This document shows positions 1-5,087 of a DNA stretch of 5,286 nucleotides, piece by piece. The position numbers were made by a program, and so were the translations under genes. Origin of the DNA: Candidatus Njordarchaeota archaeon (lineage in GTDB: Archaea > Asgardarchaeota > Njordarchaeia > Njordarchaeales > JAHKLH01). Numbering within the stretch: position 1 is the stretch's first letter; each line of letters starts with the position of its first letter. The stretch is taken from positions 1 to 5,286 of the forward strand of contig JAHKLH010000120.1 in the NCBI GenBank assembly GCA_029856635.1, in the 5' to 3' direction. A model generated the notes under the pieces. The model saw only the letters and a program-made list of their open reading frames with translations, was not told the DNA's origin and ran no database searches.

Positions 1-212
1 CGCTTAAGCAATGAAAAATTCTCCTTTATACGTTCTATTAAGTTTCTCTCAAGAGTTGGAAATTCTTTTATAATTTCATCTACACTCCATTTAGATTCGA
101 GAAGTTCAATTATAGCCTTTAACTCAATTCTGTGCCCGCGCAAAGCTAATCTGCCTATACATCTGTCCAATCTAATCTCAGCTACTTCTTTTACAATACT
201 TAAAATGTCCAT
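1..212 (-). CDS. DUF433-type small protein (antitoxin-like), C-terminus cut by window edge
   Basis: An open frame runs leftward from the ATG at 212 to the window edge (70 codons, no stop). The protein resembles the DUF433 family. Residues 24-32 (LRGHRIELK) match the family's hallmark xxRGTRIPVx turn, and residues 34-56 (amphipathic helix, then WSVDEIIKEFPTLE) match the usual GxSxEEIxxxYPxLT segment before the last helix. DUF433 proteins are small helix-turn-helix-like proteins, often encoded beside PIN-domain toxins and regarded as VapB-like antitoxins. No partner is visible here, since the gene upstream of it is the MFS transporter and its downstream side lies outside the window. The usual Pro after RI is Glu. 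In-frame GTG (239) and TTG (224) starts exist, but ATG with GGGGAC seven bases upstream is preferred. Family assignment is by pattern only. Confidence 0.7.
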   Translation of the reverse strand, partial: MDILSIVKEVAEIRLDRCIGRLALRGHRIELKAIIELLESKWSVDEIIKEFPTLERNLIERIKENFSLLK

Positions 213-240
213 GTAAGTCCCCAAAGATAAGAAACTCACA

Positions 241-251
241 CTAAATTAAGT
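241..251 (-). promoter_or_regulatory. Possible TATA box for the DUF433 gene
   Basis: On the minus strand GAAACTTAATTTAG gives an A-rich BRE-like stretch followed by an AT-rich TATA-like element centred near 246. This would place transcription start near 220, only a few bases before the ATG at 212. The match is weak in a region that is AT-rich throughout. Confidence 0.3.
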
Positions 252-286
252 TTCCCATGTAATTCATTTATCTCAAGAAAACATTA

Positions 287-300
287 TTTCAACGTTGAAA
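287..300. repeat. 14-bp perfect palindrome TTTCAACGTTGAAA
   Basis: The sequence reads identically on both strands with no central gap. It lies 7 bp beyond the stop of the MFS gene and about 75 bp upstream of the DUF433 start, roughly 40 bp upstream of that gene's candidate TATA box. A dimeric regulator site is possible. Alternatively it may be part of the 3' end of the MFS transcript, since it overlaps the T-run there. Confidence 0.5.
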
Positions 301-307
301 AAATCTT
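294..307 (-). terminator. T-rich termination signal after the MFS gene
   Basis: Directly after the MFS stop codon, the minus strand reads GATTTTTTC (six consecutive T at 303-298). Archaeal RNA polymerase terminates at short oligo-T tracts in the non-template strand without needing a hairpin. The position just beyond the stop is right, but no transcript data support it. Confidence 0.4.
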
Positions 308-1417
308 TCACTCATGCAAAGTCTTTCTAAAGATAGGATAAACAAAGATTGTAAAAATTGCATAAATGATGCTCGCAAGAATAATGTTAAACGTAGGATT
401 AATTTCATAGATTATTGCTGCGACATAATAAACTATTGTCATTAACACACTTCGAAGTGCGTAAAGCAAGCCTAGATACGTTCCACGAAGCTCTTCTTTT
501 ACATTGACCATCACGAATTCAAAATGTAATGGCCAGTAGATGGCGGTTGCTGTCGCGTCTAATGTAAACGCAAGAATAAGTAAAAGAGGTGATTTTAGTA
601 GTGTTAGCACACAGAGTAATACTTCTAAAACGCAATAGATTGGTAAATAAGATACCTTTAGTCCAAACTTTACAACGATAAAGTAGATTAGCGCATTCAC
701 AACAAACCAAAGAATAATTGAAATTGTCCATTCAATTTCGCTCATTCCTGTCATTTTAGCGTACAGAGCCATGTATCCCCAGTAGAAAATTACTGCAGCG
801 ATTTGAAATGTTGCTAAAATAAGATATGCCCTTGATTCAAAAGAAAATTCCTTGAACACATTAAATGTAAGTTTAGATGATTTTTCAACAAAATTGATTT
901 TAGGAACAAAACGCGACATAATGAGAAGCACAATACCGAAGAGAACTAACGTATAACGAAAAAGTTCAACTATGCTCAGAAATAGAAGTGAGAAAAGAGC
1001 TAGTGAAAGAATTATCGCATCACCAATGCTTACGAGACCAGAAAATATTGCGAATTCAACTCTGGAACTACGAGTTTTTGTTGATTCGATAAGAATTGGA
1101 ATTGCAACATCCCCAATTGATTGTGCAAAGTTAAAGAATGAGAAACCGAATAATATAGTCATGAAATTTTCAAATTGCATTCCTAGCAGACTAACAAAGA
1201 AAATGAATAATGATAATTTTAATGCTAGGGATGCAGAAAGCTTATCCGTCAAGGGTCCGCTTAACAAATATCCAATGAAATATACGAAGTTTCCGATTGA
1301 AAGGATATACCCAATTTTTATGACTGAGAAACCTATTACATCTAGATATAACACAAAATATGTCCACAAGAAAACTCTAATGGCTTCCTTAAGAACAGTT
1401 ATGAATTTAAGGTTCAT
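308..1417 (-). CDS. MFS-type multi-pass membrane transporter
   Basis: This 369-residue, very hydrophobic protein has about 11-12 potential membrane helices in two halves. They are separated by a charged cytoplasmic-type loop at about residues 171-196, the usual organisation and roughly the usual length for the major facilitator superfamily. Residues 50-60 (YLLSGPLTDKL) match motif A of the loop between helices 2 and 3 (GxLaDrxGrr), with Asp58 and Lys59 as the charged pair. The second half has a related stretch at 309-323 (ELRGTYLGLLYALRS). The substrate cannot be told; drug or metabolite export and sugar import are all possible. The ATG at 1417 is the first usable start, because an upstream in-frame ATG (1429) meets a stop after three codons. 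The gene probably has its own promoter and follows a predicted guide RNA on the same strand. Confidence 0.8.
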   Translation of the reverse strand: MNLKFITVLKEAIRVFLWTYFVLYLDVIGFSVIKIGYILSIGNFVYFIGYLLSGPLTDKLSASLALKLSLFIFFVSLLGMQFENFMTILFGFSFFNFAQSIGDVAIPILIESTKTRSSRVEFAIFSGLVSIGDAIILSLALFSLLFLSIVELFRYTLVLFGIVLLIMSRFVPKINFVEKSSKLTFNVFKEFSFESRAYLILATFQIAAVIFYWGYMALYAKMTGMSEIEWTISIILWFVVNALIYFIVVKFGLKVSYLPIYCVLEVLLCVLTLLKSPLLLILAFTLDATATAIYWPLHFEFVMVNVKEELRGTYLGLLYALRSVLMTIVYYVAAIIYEINPTFNIILASIIYAIFTIFVYPIFRKTLHE

Positions 1418-1458
1418 TCATGTTCCCATGTTTCTTATTTTACATATCAAGGATGTTT

Positions 1459-1466
1459 GTATTTAA
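1459..1466 (-). promoter_or_regulatory. Candidate TATA box for the MFS gene
   Basis: TTAAATAC on the minus strand is preceded by TTCAAG and centred about 46 nt from the ATG. With the archaeal spacing of about 26 nt, transcription would start near 1437 and give a leader of about 20 nt. It lies only 11 bp beyond box D of the predicted C/D sRNA. Confidence 0.45.
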
Positions 1467-1474
1467 CTTGAACA

Positions 1475-1530
1475 CCGTCAGAGGGTTCCGCAGTCATCAG
1501 CCTGTCAGGACCCGGCGAATTCATCATTTT
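1475..1530 (-). ncRNA. Archaeal C/D box guide RNA (predicted 2'-O-methylation guide)
   Basis: Read on the minus strand, the order is: box C ATGATGA (1527-1521), 12-nt guide ATTCGCCGGGTC (1520-1509), box D' CTGA (1508-1505), a CAGGC spacer with box C' TGATGA (1499-1494), 12-nt guide CTGCGGAACCCT (1493-1482), box D CTGA (1481-1478). All four boxes match the archaeal consensus (RTGATGA and CTGA), and the guide and spacer lengths are typical of the compact archaeal class. This RNA class binds L7Ae, Nop5 and fibrillarin and directs ribose methylation of rRNA or tRNA. By the box D plus five rule, the methylated bases would be the first U in AGGGUUCCGCAG and the third C in GACCCGGCGAAU; I did not identify the target molecules. 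The 50-nt core is 56% G+C within an AT-rich gap. RNA ends are approximate. Confidence 0.85.
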
Positions 1531-1552
1531 CATTAAAGAGTATTGCGAAAAT

Positions 1553-1561
1553 CTTTTATTT
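1553..1561 (-). promoter_or_regulatory. Candidate TATA box for the C/D box sRNA
   Basis: AAATAAAAG on the minus strand is centred near 1557. Applying the usual spacing of about 26 nt puts the RNA start near 1531, four bases before box C. That is where a mature archaeal C/D sRNA would be expected to begin. It also lies between the PAP2 stop and the sRNA, so independent transcription is plausible. Confidence 0.4.
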
Positions 1562-1584
1562 GTTAGGTTAAACTAGAGGAATGC

Positions 1585-2313
1585 TCATGGAATGTATCCA
1601 GAGATAATGAATATTGTTACTAAGCCTGCTAGTACTATTGTGAATATAACTCGTGGTATGAAGTACTTCTCAAACGGTTTTCCTTCCTTAATTTTCCTAT
1701 CAGCGAAGTATGAGCAGAAATACGCTACTAGGAATCCCGCAATTTCATCTGCAATAACGTGTTGTCTAACAAAGAGAGTACTTATCATCACCATTACCGC
1801 GATAGACCACCATAACCACTTGTACTTTTTCGTTTTTTCTTCTCTACTTAACCAATATGCAGTCAAAGTTGACGTAGCAGCGTGTAGGGATGGAAAACAA
1901 TTGTAAGGCGGATCTGATTCATAATACTTTGCCATAACTTGAGAAAAGAAGTCTTTAGGTAACTCTTCTGGTTTCGGCCTTATCATCATTACTGGGAAAA
2001 CCAAGTAAATTATATATGATATCGCATAAATTAGCATCAATGCGACATAGTACTTATTGAATTTCTCTGGTTTTACGAATGCAAAGTATCCAAATGTGAA
2101 AAGGATGTACGGATAAAACACGAACACATAGAAGATAGAGAAATACCCTATAAATGGAATAATCCAATCTATTGGTGTGAAAAGAATGTGTGGTGTGCTT
2201 AATTTGACAGAAAGCTCCGCAACGATGTGGTATAGCGGCAACGACACTACCGCATAAATTATCGTCAATATTATGTTCTTCACAAACCACAACCATTCTC
2301 TAATTCCTCCCAT
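1585..2313 (-). CDS. PAP2-superfamily membrane phosphatase (PAP2_3 / inositolphosphotransferase-like)
   Basis: This 242-residue integral membrane protein has about six hydrophobic segments (near residues 10-32, 50-78, 88-108, 166-180, 190-204, 220-240). It shows the three PAP2 phosphatase motifs in order: a shortened motif 1 around Arg112-Pro113 (MMIRPK), motif 2 PSLH at 141-144, and motif 3 RQHVIAD at 183-189 with Arg183, His185 and Asp189. His185 would be the nucleophile and His144 the acid. The NCFPSLHAATS and FVRQHxxxDxxAG contexts resemble the Aur1/Ipt1-like PAP2_3 group. Such enzymes remove or transfer phosphate on membrane lipids such as phosphatidate or polyprenyl (di)phosphate analogues; the substrate here is not determined. 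The ATG at 2313 is the only upstream choice, because the in-frame ATG at 2334 runs into TGA. GAGGG lies just 3 nt before it, so a leaderless or very short leader is possible. Confidence 0.88.
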   Translation of the reverse strand: MGGIREWLWFVKNIILTIIYAVVSLPLYHIVAELSVKLSTPHILFTPIDWIIPFIGYFSIFYVFVFYPYILFTFGYFAFVKPEKFNKYYVALMLIYAISYIIYLVFPVMMIRPKPEELPKDFFSQVMAKYYESDPPYNCFPSLHAATSTLTAYWLSREEKTKKYKWLWWSIAVMVMISTLFVRQHVIADEIAGFLVAYFCSYFADRKIKEGKPFEKYFIPRVIFTIVLAGLVTIFIISGYIP

Positions 2314-2332
2314 GCACCCTCACAAAGCTTGC

Positions 2333-2358
2333 ATTTAATTAATTAGATTTTAAAAATC
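2333..2358 (-). promoter_or_regulatory. Promoter region of the PAP2 gene
   Basis: Two TATA-like candidates occur on the minus strand. TTTTTAAAA, centred near 2352, would give a leader of about 13 nt. TTAATTAAAT, centred near 2338, would give a leaderless transcript starting at the ATG. I cannot decide between them; the first is closer to the spacing seen for other genes here. Confidence 0.35.
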
Positions 2359-2416
2359 ACGGAAACTAGTTGGAATGCTAAAAAATATCGGGGAGAATTC
2401 ATAATGTGTAATTAAC

Positions 2417-2425
2417 TAAAAATAC
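2417..2425 (+). promoter_or_regulatory. Candidate TATA box for the flavin reductase gene
   Basis: TAAAAATAC is centred 43 nt upstream of the chosen ATG at 2464. It predicts transcription start near 2447 and a leader of about 17 nt containing the GGTG ribosome-binding site. This position argues against the upstream ATG at 2431, which would lie before the predicted transcript start. It belongs to the divergent promoter region shared with the PAP2 gene. Confidence 0.45.
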
Positions 2426-2463
2426 TAACAATGCAATACTATATTTCATACTTTGGTGCCACT

Positions 2464-3030
2464 ATGTCTACAAATGAATTTATTCCAGTAACCGATCCGA
2501 GAATCTATTGTTACATTACCTATCCGAAACTAACTCCACTTATAACCAGTGGTACATTCGAAAAAGGAAATATGATGGCTGCAAGTTGGGTGACCTACCT
2601 ATCATTTAGACCCCCATTGTTCGGAGTATCTATTGCTCCTGGAAGATATACTCACGAGCTAATAGAAAAATACGAATGTTTTGGAATTTGTTTTCTTCCA
2701 TTTGAGCTTGTGAAAAAAGTTTGGGATGCTGGAAATGTTTCTGGACGTGACGTAGATAAGTTCAAAATGTTAGGCTTAACAAAGATGAAAGCCGCTAAAA
2801 TTACTGCACCATTAATTAAAGAAAGCATAGCATGCCTAGAATGCAAACTGTATGCAAAGCATCCAGTAGGAGATCACACATTTTTCGTCGGAGAAATTGT
2901 TCATGCATGGGTACGAAGGGGCATGTTAAAAGGAAAAATTCTTAATCTGGAAAAAGCGAAGCAAGTTTACTACGCAGGCGATGGCTATTTCATAACACTT
3001 GATCCAAAGACTTTGAAGCGATTATATTAG
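2464..3030 (+). CDS. Flavin reductase-like FMN-binding protein (DIM6/NTAB family)
   Basis: The 188-residue protein matches the flavin reductase-like domain over nearly its full length. Key stretches are MMAASWVTYLSFRPPLFGVSI (37-57, the segment that contacts flavin phosphate in this fold), APGRYTHELIE (58-68), GNVSGRDVDKF (90-100) followed by GLT, and a final strand pair VGDHTFFVGEIVHAWV (135-150). Family members bind FMN in a split-barrel dimer and pass electrons from NAD(P)H or a redox protein to flavin or other acceptors. Archaeal members are soluble and mostly of unknown partner. The start at 2464 is chosen because GGTG (2455-2458) sits 5 nt before it; the in-frame ATG at 2431 would add 11 residues and has no such site. 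HdrA lies farther down the same strand, but a functional link is only a guess. Confidence 0.87.
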   Translation: MSTNEFIPVTDPRIYCYITYPKLTPLITSGTFEKGNMMAASWVTYLSFRPPLFGVSIAPGRYTHELIEKYECFGICFLPFELVKKVWDAGNVSGRDVDKFKMLGLTKMKAAKITAPLIKESIACLECKLYAKHPVGDHTFFVGEIVHAWVRRGMLKGKILNLEKAKQVYYAGDGYFITLDPKTLKRLY

Positions 3031-3127
3031 CTTCATCGAAGAACGTAGGCTTTTGGAAAACATTAATTCTTCATGTGCAGAGAAAAACGTTTCAATGAAA
3101 CACGAAATTTCAATACTTGTTTAACTG

Positions 3128-3136
3128 TAAATAAAC
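3128..3136 (+). promoter_or_regulatory. Candidate TATA box for the SIS gene
   Basis: TAAATAAAC is centred 43 nt before the ATG at 3175, the same distance as for the upstream flavin reductase gene. It predicts a leader of about 17 nt. It lies inside the 34-codon extension open from 3073, which supports treating that extension as non-coding. Confidence 0.4.
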
Positions 3137-3174
3137 ACTCGAATAATATCTTTTATGATTTTTTGGAGTTCAAA

Positions 3175-4242
3175 ATGACCATCGCTGAAGAAACTGAAAA
3201 AACAATAGTGAATATTCCTCAAGACTTAATAGAGACTAAAAAATCCGTTGAGAAAAGCATGGACACAATAATCACCACTTTAAAGACAAAGAAGAATCTT
3301 TGGTTTGTTGGTTGTGGAGATAGTTATTTCGTCGGAATTTACGGAGTATACCTCTTCGAAGCACTTACACCAATAAGTGCTTATGCTGAAGAATCACATG
3401 AGATTCTTTATAGACAAAAATTCTCAAACGATGATTGCTTAATCGCAATATCAGCAAGCGGAGCAACAGCGAAAACAGTTGATGCTTTGCGATATGCTAA
3501 GAAAAAAGGAATTACTACAATAGCTTTAACGAATAGCGAGAATTCCGTTCTTGCAAGGGAGGCGGATTTTTGTATTATAACACGTGCTCGAGGAAAAGGT
3601 GCCCCTACTTCCACAAGTGTTTGTGCTATGTATGCCTTGACAATTTTAGCACAAGATTTAGCAAAGGAAGCTGAAATAGAAATACCTGAGCGTGTTATTA
3701 AGACTATAGAGAAAATTCCATCTTTGGTAGGAAATGTAATTAATATGTCACGAGAATTCGCAAAAACAGTTTCGGAAAAAATTGCAGACTATGATGTGAT
3801 CTATTTAACTGGTGCAGGTCCATGTTATGCAAGTGCATTATTCGGGGCAGCTAAACTTAGAGAGCTTGCTTATTTGCATTCAATTGCATTCGAAGCCGAA
3901 GAATTTTGTCATTATCCTTTCTTATCCTTAACGTCAAACGACGTTGTAATAATCGTAGCATCAAATGGAAAAAGCTCAGAAAGAATATTGAAATTACTTA
4001 ATGCTCTTGAAACTCTGAAAGTGAACACTATTCTTATCGCTGACCGTAAATTTGTATCATCTGTAAACATTAAACCGAAAATTACAATTGAACTTCCGGA
4101 AGTTCCAGAGTTCCTTGCTCCAATTATTAATGTGATTCCGCTACAACTACTTGCTGTGGAAGTTGCGAAGAGAAAAGGTATCAGAGATTCTGTATTCCGG
4201 TACGCTAACATCTTGTTTGATCTCATAGGTTACTACATTTGA
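3175..4242 (+). CDS. Double-SIS-domain sugar-phosphate protein (GlmS isomerase-like / NagB-II-like)
   Basis: The 355-residue soluble protein holds two SIS sugar-isomerase domains. SIS-1 (about 35-165) has VGCGDSYF (45-52), matching the GCGTSY loop of GlmS, then ISASGATAKTVDALRYAK (92-109), the phosphosugar-binding S-x-S-G-x-T loop, and TNS at 119-121. SIS-2 (about 190-340) has TGAGPCYASALFGAAKLRE (212-230) and EAEEFCHYP (240-248), corresponding to sGxGxxxxxAxExALKlkE and ExxEfxHGP of GlmS. The N-terminal glutaminase domain of GlmS is absent. This architecture is shared by SIS-type glucosamine-6-phosphate deaminases, FrlB and AgaS. HGP is changed to HYP, and the tail (336-355) lacks the GlmS-like DxPRxLxKSVT motif. 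Exact chemistry is therefore open. The start is set by GGAG (3165-3168) 6 nt before ATG 3175; an in-frame ATG at 3073 would add 34 polar, unconserved-looking residues. Confidence 0.85.
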   Translation: MTIAEETEKTIVNIPQDLIETKKSVEKSMDTIITTLKTKKNLWFVGCGDSYFVGIYGVYLFEALTPISAYAEESHEILYRQKFSNDDCLIAISASGATAKTVDALRYAKKKGITTIALTNSENSVLAREADFCIITRARGKGAPTSTSVCAMYALTILAQDLAKEAEIEIPERVIKTIEKIPSLVGNVINMSREFAKTVSEKIADYDVIYLTGAGPCYASALFGAAKLRELAYLHSIAFEAEEFCHYPFLSLTSNDVVIIVASNGKSSERILKLLNALETLKVNTILIADRKFVSSVNIKPKITIELPEVPEFLAPIINVIPLQLLAVEVAKRKGIRDSVFRYANILFDLIGYYI

Positions 4243-4315
4243 TTTGCAAATATACTTCAGTTTGATATGTTAACTTTTAAAACAATAATTCTTTAATAGC
4301 AAGTGATGTTAGTTT

Positions 4316-4326
4316 TAATTTTAATC
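4316..4326 (+). promoter_or_regulatory. Candidate TATA box for the polyprenol kinase-like gene
   Basis: TAATTTTAATC is centred about 43 nt upstream of the TTG at 4364, repeating the spacing seen for other genes here. The whole 121-bp gap is AT-rich, and AACTTTTAAAAC (4271-4282) is a second, more distant candidate. I see no other gene or RNA in the gap. Confidence 0.3.
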
Positions 4327-4353
4327 ATTTTGAATCTTTGAATTTCATTAATT

Positions 4354-4358
4354 GGTGC
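4354..4358 (+). promoter_or_regulatory. Ribosome-binding site GGTGC deciding a TTG start
   Basis: GGTGC lies 5-6 nt before TTG 4364, the same motif and spacing as GGTG before the flavin reductase ATG. No ribosome-binding motif precedes the alternative in-frame starts TTG 4352 and GTG 4355, which overlap the motif itself. A TAA at 4349-4351 closes the frame just upstream. Confidence 0.5.
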
Positions 4359-4363
4359 TTAAT

Positions 4364-4999
4364 TTGGATATTAACTTGTTTTTGTTTGATGTTATTTTAG
4401 GAATTGTGTTGTTTTTCATCATAATGGCAACAATCGCATTAACTGAGAAATTACATAAGAAAGGAAAGACAAACCCTTGGGTGAATCGAAAACTCATTCA
4501 TTTATCAACAGTTCCCGCAGTTCTTGCATATATGTTTTGGTTTAATTACCCTTACGTGTTCTGGGTATTCGCATTATTCTTCACAATAATGACTGCAATA
4601 CCACATGTAAGAGCAAAAGAAATTGAGTCTTTTCAACTTAAGGAAAACGTTGGTGAGGTATATTACTGTTTTAGCTGGCTGATTATCTCGATTCTGTTTT
4701 GGGAAACTCGCATCGTTGCTGGTGTCCTTATGTTATTTATGGCGCTTGGAGATGCTGTTACCGGGCTTGTTCGATTTTATGGAACAAAAATTCCAAGGAG
4801 ACACAAGCATTGGTATGGAACCCTTGCCATGTTTATTGTATGCTCAATTATCATATACATATTTCTACAGGCAGATATCATTACTACACTCATAATTGCT
4901 CTGGTTGTCAGCATAGCAGAGAGACAAGATGTTATTGATGATAATGTCTCTGTTCCCTTCCTTGGTGCGGTACTTTTCAAAGTATTGGGCGTCTTATAA
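4364..4999 (+). CDS. Dolichol/phytol kinase-family membrane protein (CTP-dependent polyprenol kinase-like)
   Basis: The 211-residue protein has about six to seven membrane helices and the hallmarks of the COG0170 (SEC59/VTE5) branch of the CTP-transferase superfamily. These are NRKLIHLSTVP (41-51, the conserved R-K-x-x-H segment after helix 1), ALGDAVTGLVRFYGTK (127-142, the GDxxxxxxGxxxG nucleotide-binding segment), a basic stretch with Gly152 (145-152, in place of KTxEGS), and a final AERQDVIDDNVSVPFLGA (185-202), matching the family's E-x..DDNxxxP signature. Family enzymes phosphorylate long-chain isoprenoid alcohols with CTP at the membrane. In archaea this could mean dolichol carrier recycling or geranylgeraniol salvage for ether lipids; CDP-lipid synthesis is a less likely alternative. 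No ATG start is available near the N-terminus. TTG 4364 is favoured, with GTG 4355 (214 aa) and TTG 4352 (215 aa) as alternatives. Confidence 0.8.
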   Translation: MDINLFLFDVILGIVLFFIIMATIALTEKLHKKGKTNPWVNRKLIHLSTVPAVLAYMFWFNYPYVFWVFALFFTIMTAIPHVRAKEIESFQLKENVGEVYYCFSWLIISILFWETRIVAGVLMLFMALGDAVTGLVRFYGTKIPRRHKHWYGTLAMFIVCSIIIYIFLQADIITTLIIALVVSIAERQDVIDDNVSVPFLGAVLFKVLGVL

Positions 5000-5000
5000 T

Positions 5001-5034
5001 TTTAGTTGAAAAATATTTTTCATCTAATCTTTTA
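5001..5034 (+). terminator. T-rich 3' region after the polyprenol kinase-like gene
   Basis: Right after the TAA stop come three T-tracts (5000-5003, 5016-5020, 5030-5033). The middle one is within a perfect palindrome. This fits archaeal oligo-T termination before the hdrA promoter, although the tracts are short. Confidence 0.35.
5007..5022. repeat. 16-bp perfect palindrome TGAAAAATATTTTTCA
   Basis: The sequence is its own reverse complement with no spacer. It is placed 8 bp after the polyprenol kinase stop and about 20 bp upstream of the best hdrA TATA candidate. It may be an operator for hdrA, a second TATA-like site (AAATATTT), or part of a terminator. Its AT-richness makes chance occurrence more likely than for a mixed-base palindrome. 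Confidence 0.45.
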
Positions 5035-5038
5035 GAAG

Positions 5039-5047
5039 GTTAATACA
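5039..5047 (+). promoter_or_regulatory. Candidate TATA box for hdrA
   Basis: GTTAATACA, centred near 5043, is 45 nt upstream of the hdrA ATG. It predicts a leader of about 19 nt with GTGAG as ribosome-binding site. The AAAATATTTT core of the nearby palindrome is an alternative that would give a leader of about 50 nt. Confidence 0.4.
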
Positions 5048-5087
5048 TTACAGAAAAACTATTTTTTGTTTTTGAGAGTGAGCCTGA

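Noticed and set aside
972..1466. Plus-strand 164-codon open frame opposite the MFS gene
   Set aside because: It is antisense to a clear membrane protein gene. Its translation is low-complexity and basic with no recognisable motif, and it overlaps the sRNA-MFS promoter.
1471..1530. GC-rich intergenic patch as a tRNA
   Set aside because: It has no acceptor stem, no anticodon arm and no T-arm consensus; the C/D box pattern explains it fully.
1592..1906. Plus-strand 104-codon open frame opposite the PAP2 gene
   Set aside because: It lies entirely inside the antisense of a gene with all three PAP2 motifs, and it shows no motif of its own.
2431..2463. 11-codon extension of the flavin reductase from ATG 2431
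   Set aside because: GGTG fits ATG 2464, and the TATA-like box at 2417-2425 is too close to 2431 for that codon to be in the transcript.
3031..3041. CTTC-ATC-GAAG hairpin after the flavin reductase stop
   Set aside because: A 4-bp stem with a 3-nt loop and no adjoining long T-tract is too weak to call as a terminator.
3073..3174. 34-codon N-terminal extension of the SIS gene from ATG 3073
   Set aside because: No ribosome-binding motif precedes ATG 3073, whereas GGAG sits 6 nt before ATG 3175. The extension is polar, covers the TATA candidate and does not belong to the SIS fold.
3912..4226. Minus-strand 104-codon open frame opposite the SIS gene
   Set aside because: It is antisense to the second SIS domain, Ser/Thr-rich, with no family features.
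4303..4312. GTGATGT as a box C of a second C/D sRNA
   Set aside because: The last base does not match RTGATGA, and no ordered D', C' and D boxes follow at suitable distances.
4306..4341. 11-codon hydrophobic mini-ORF (MLVLILIILNL) upstream of the kinase gene
   Set aside because: It has no ribosome-binding site, its composition follows from AT-rich sequence, and it covers the TATA candidate of the kinase gene.
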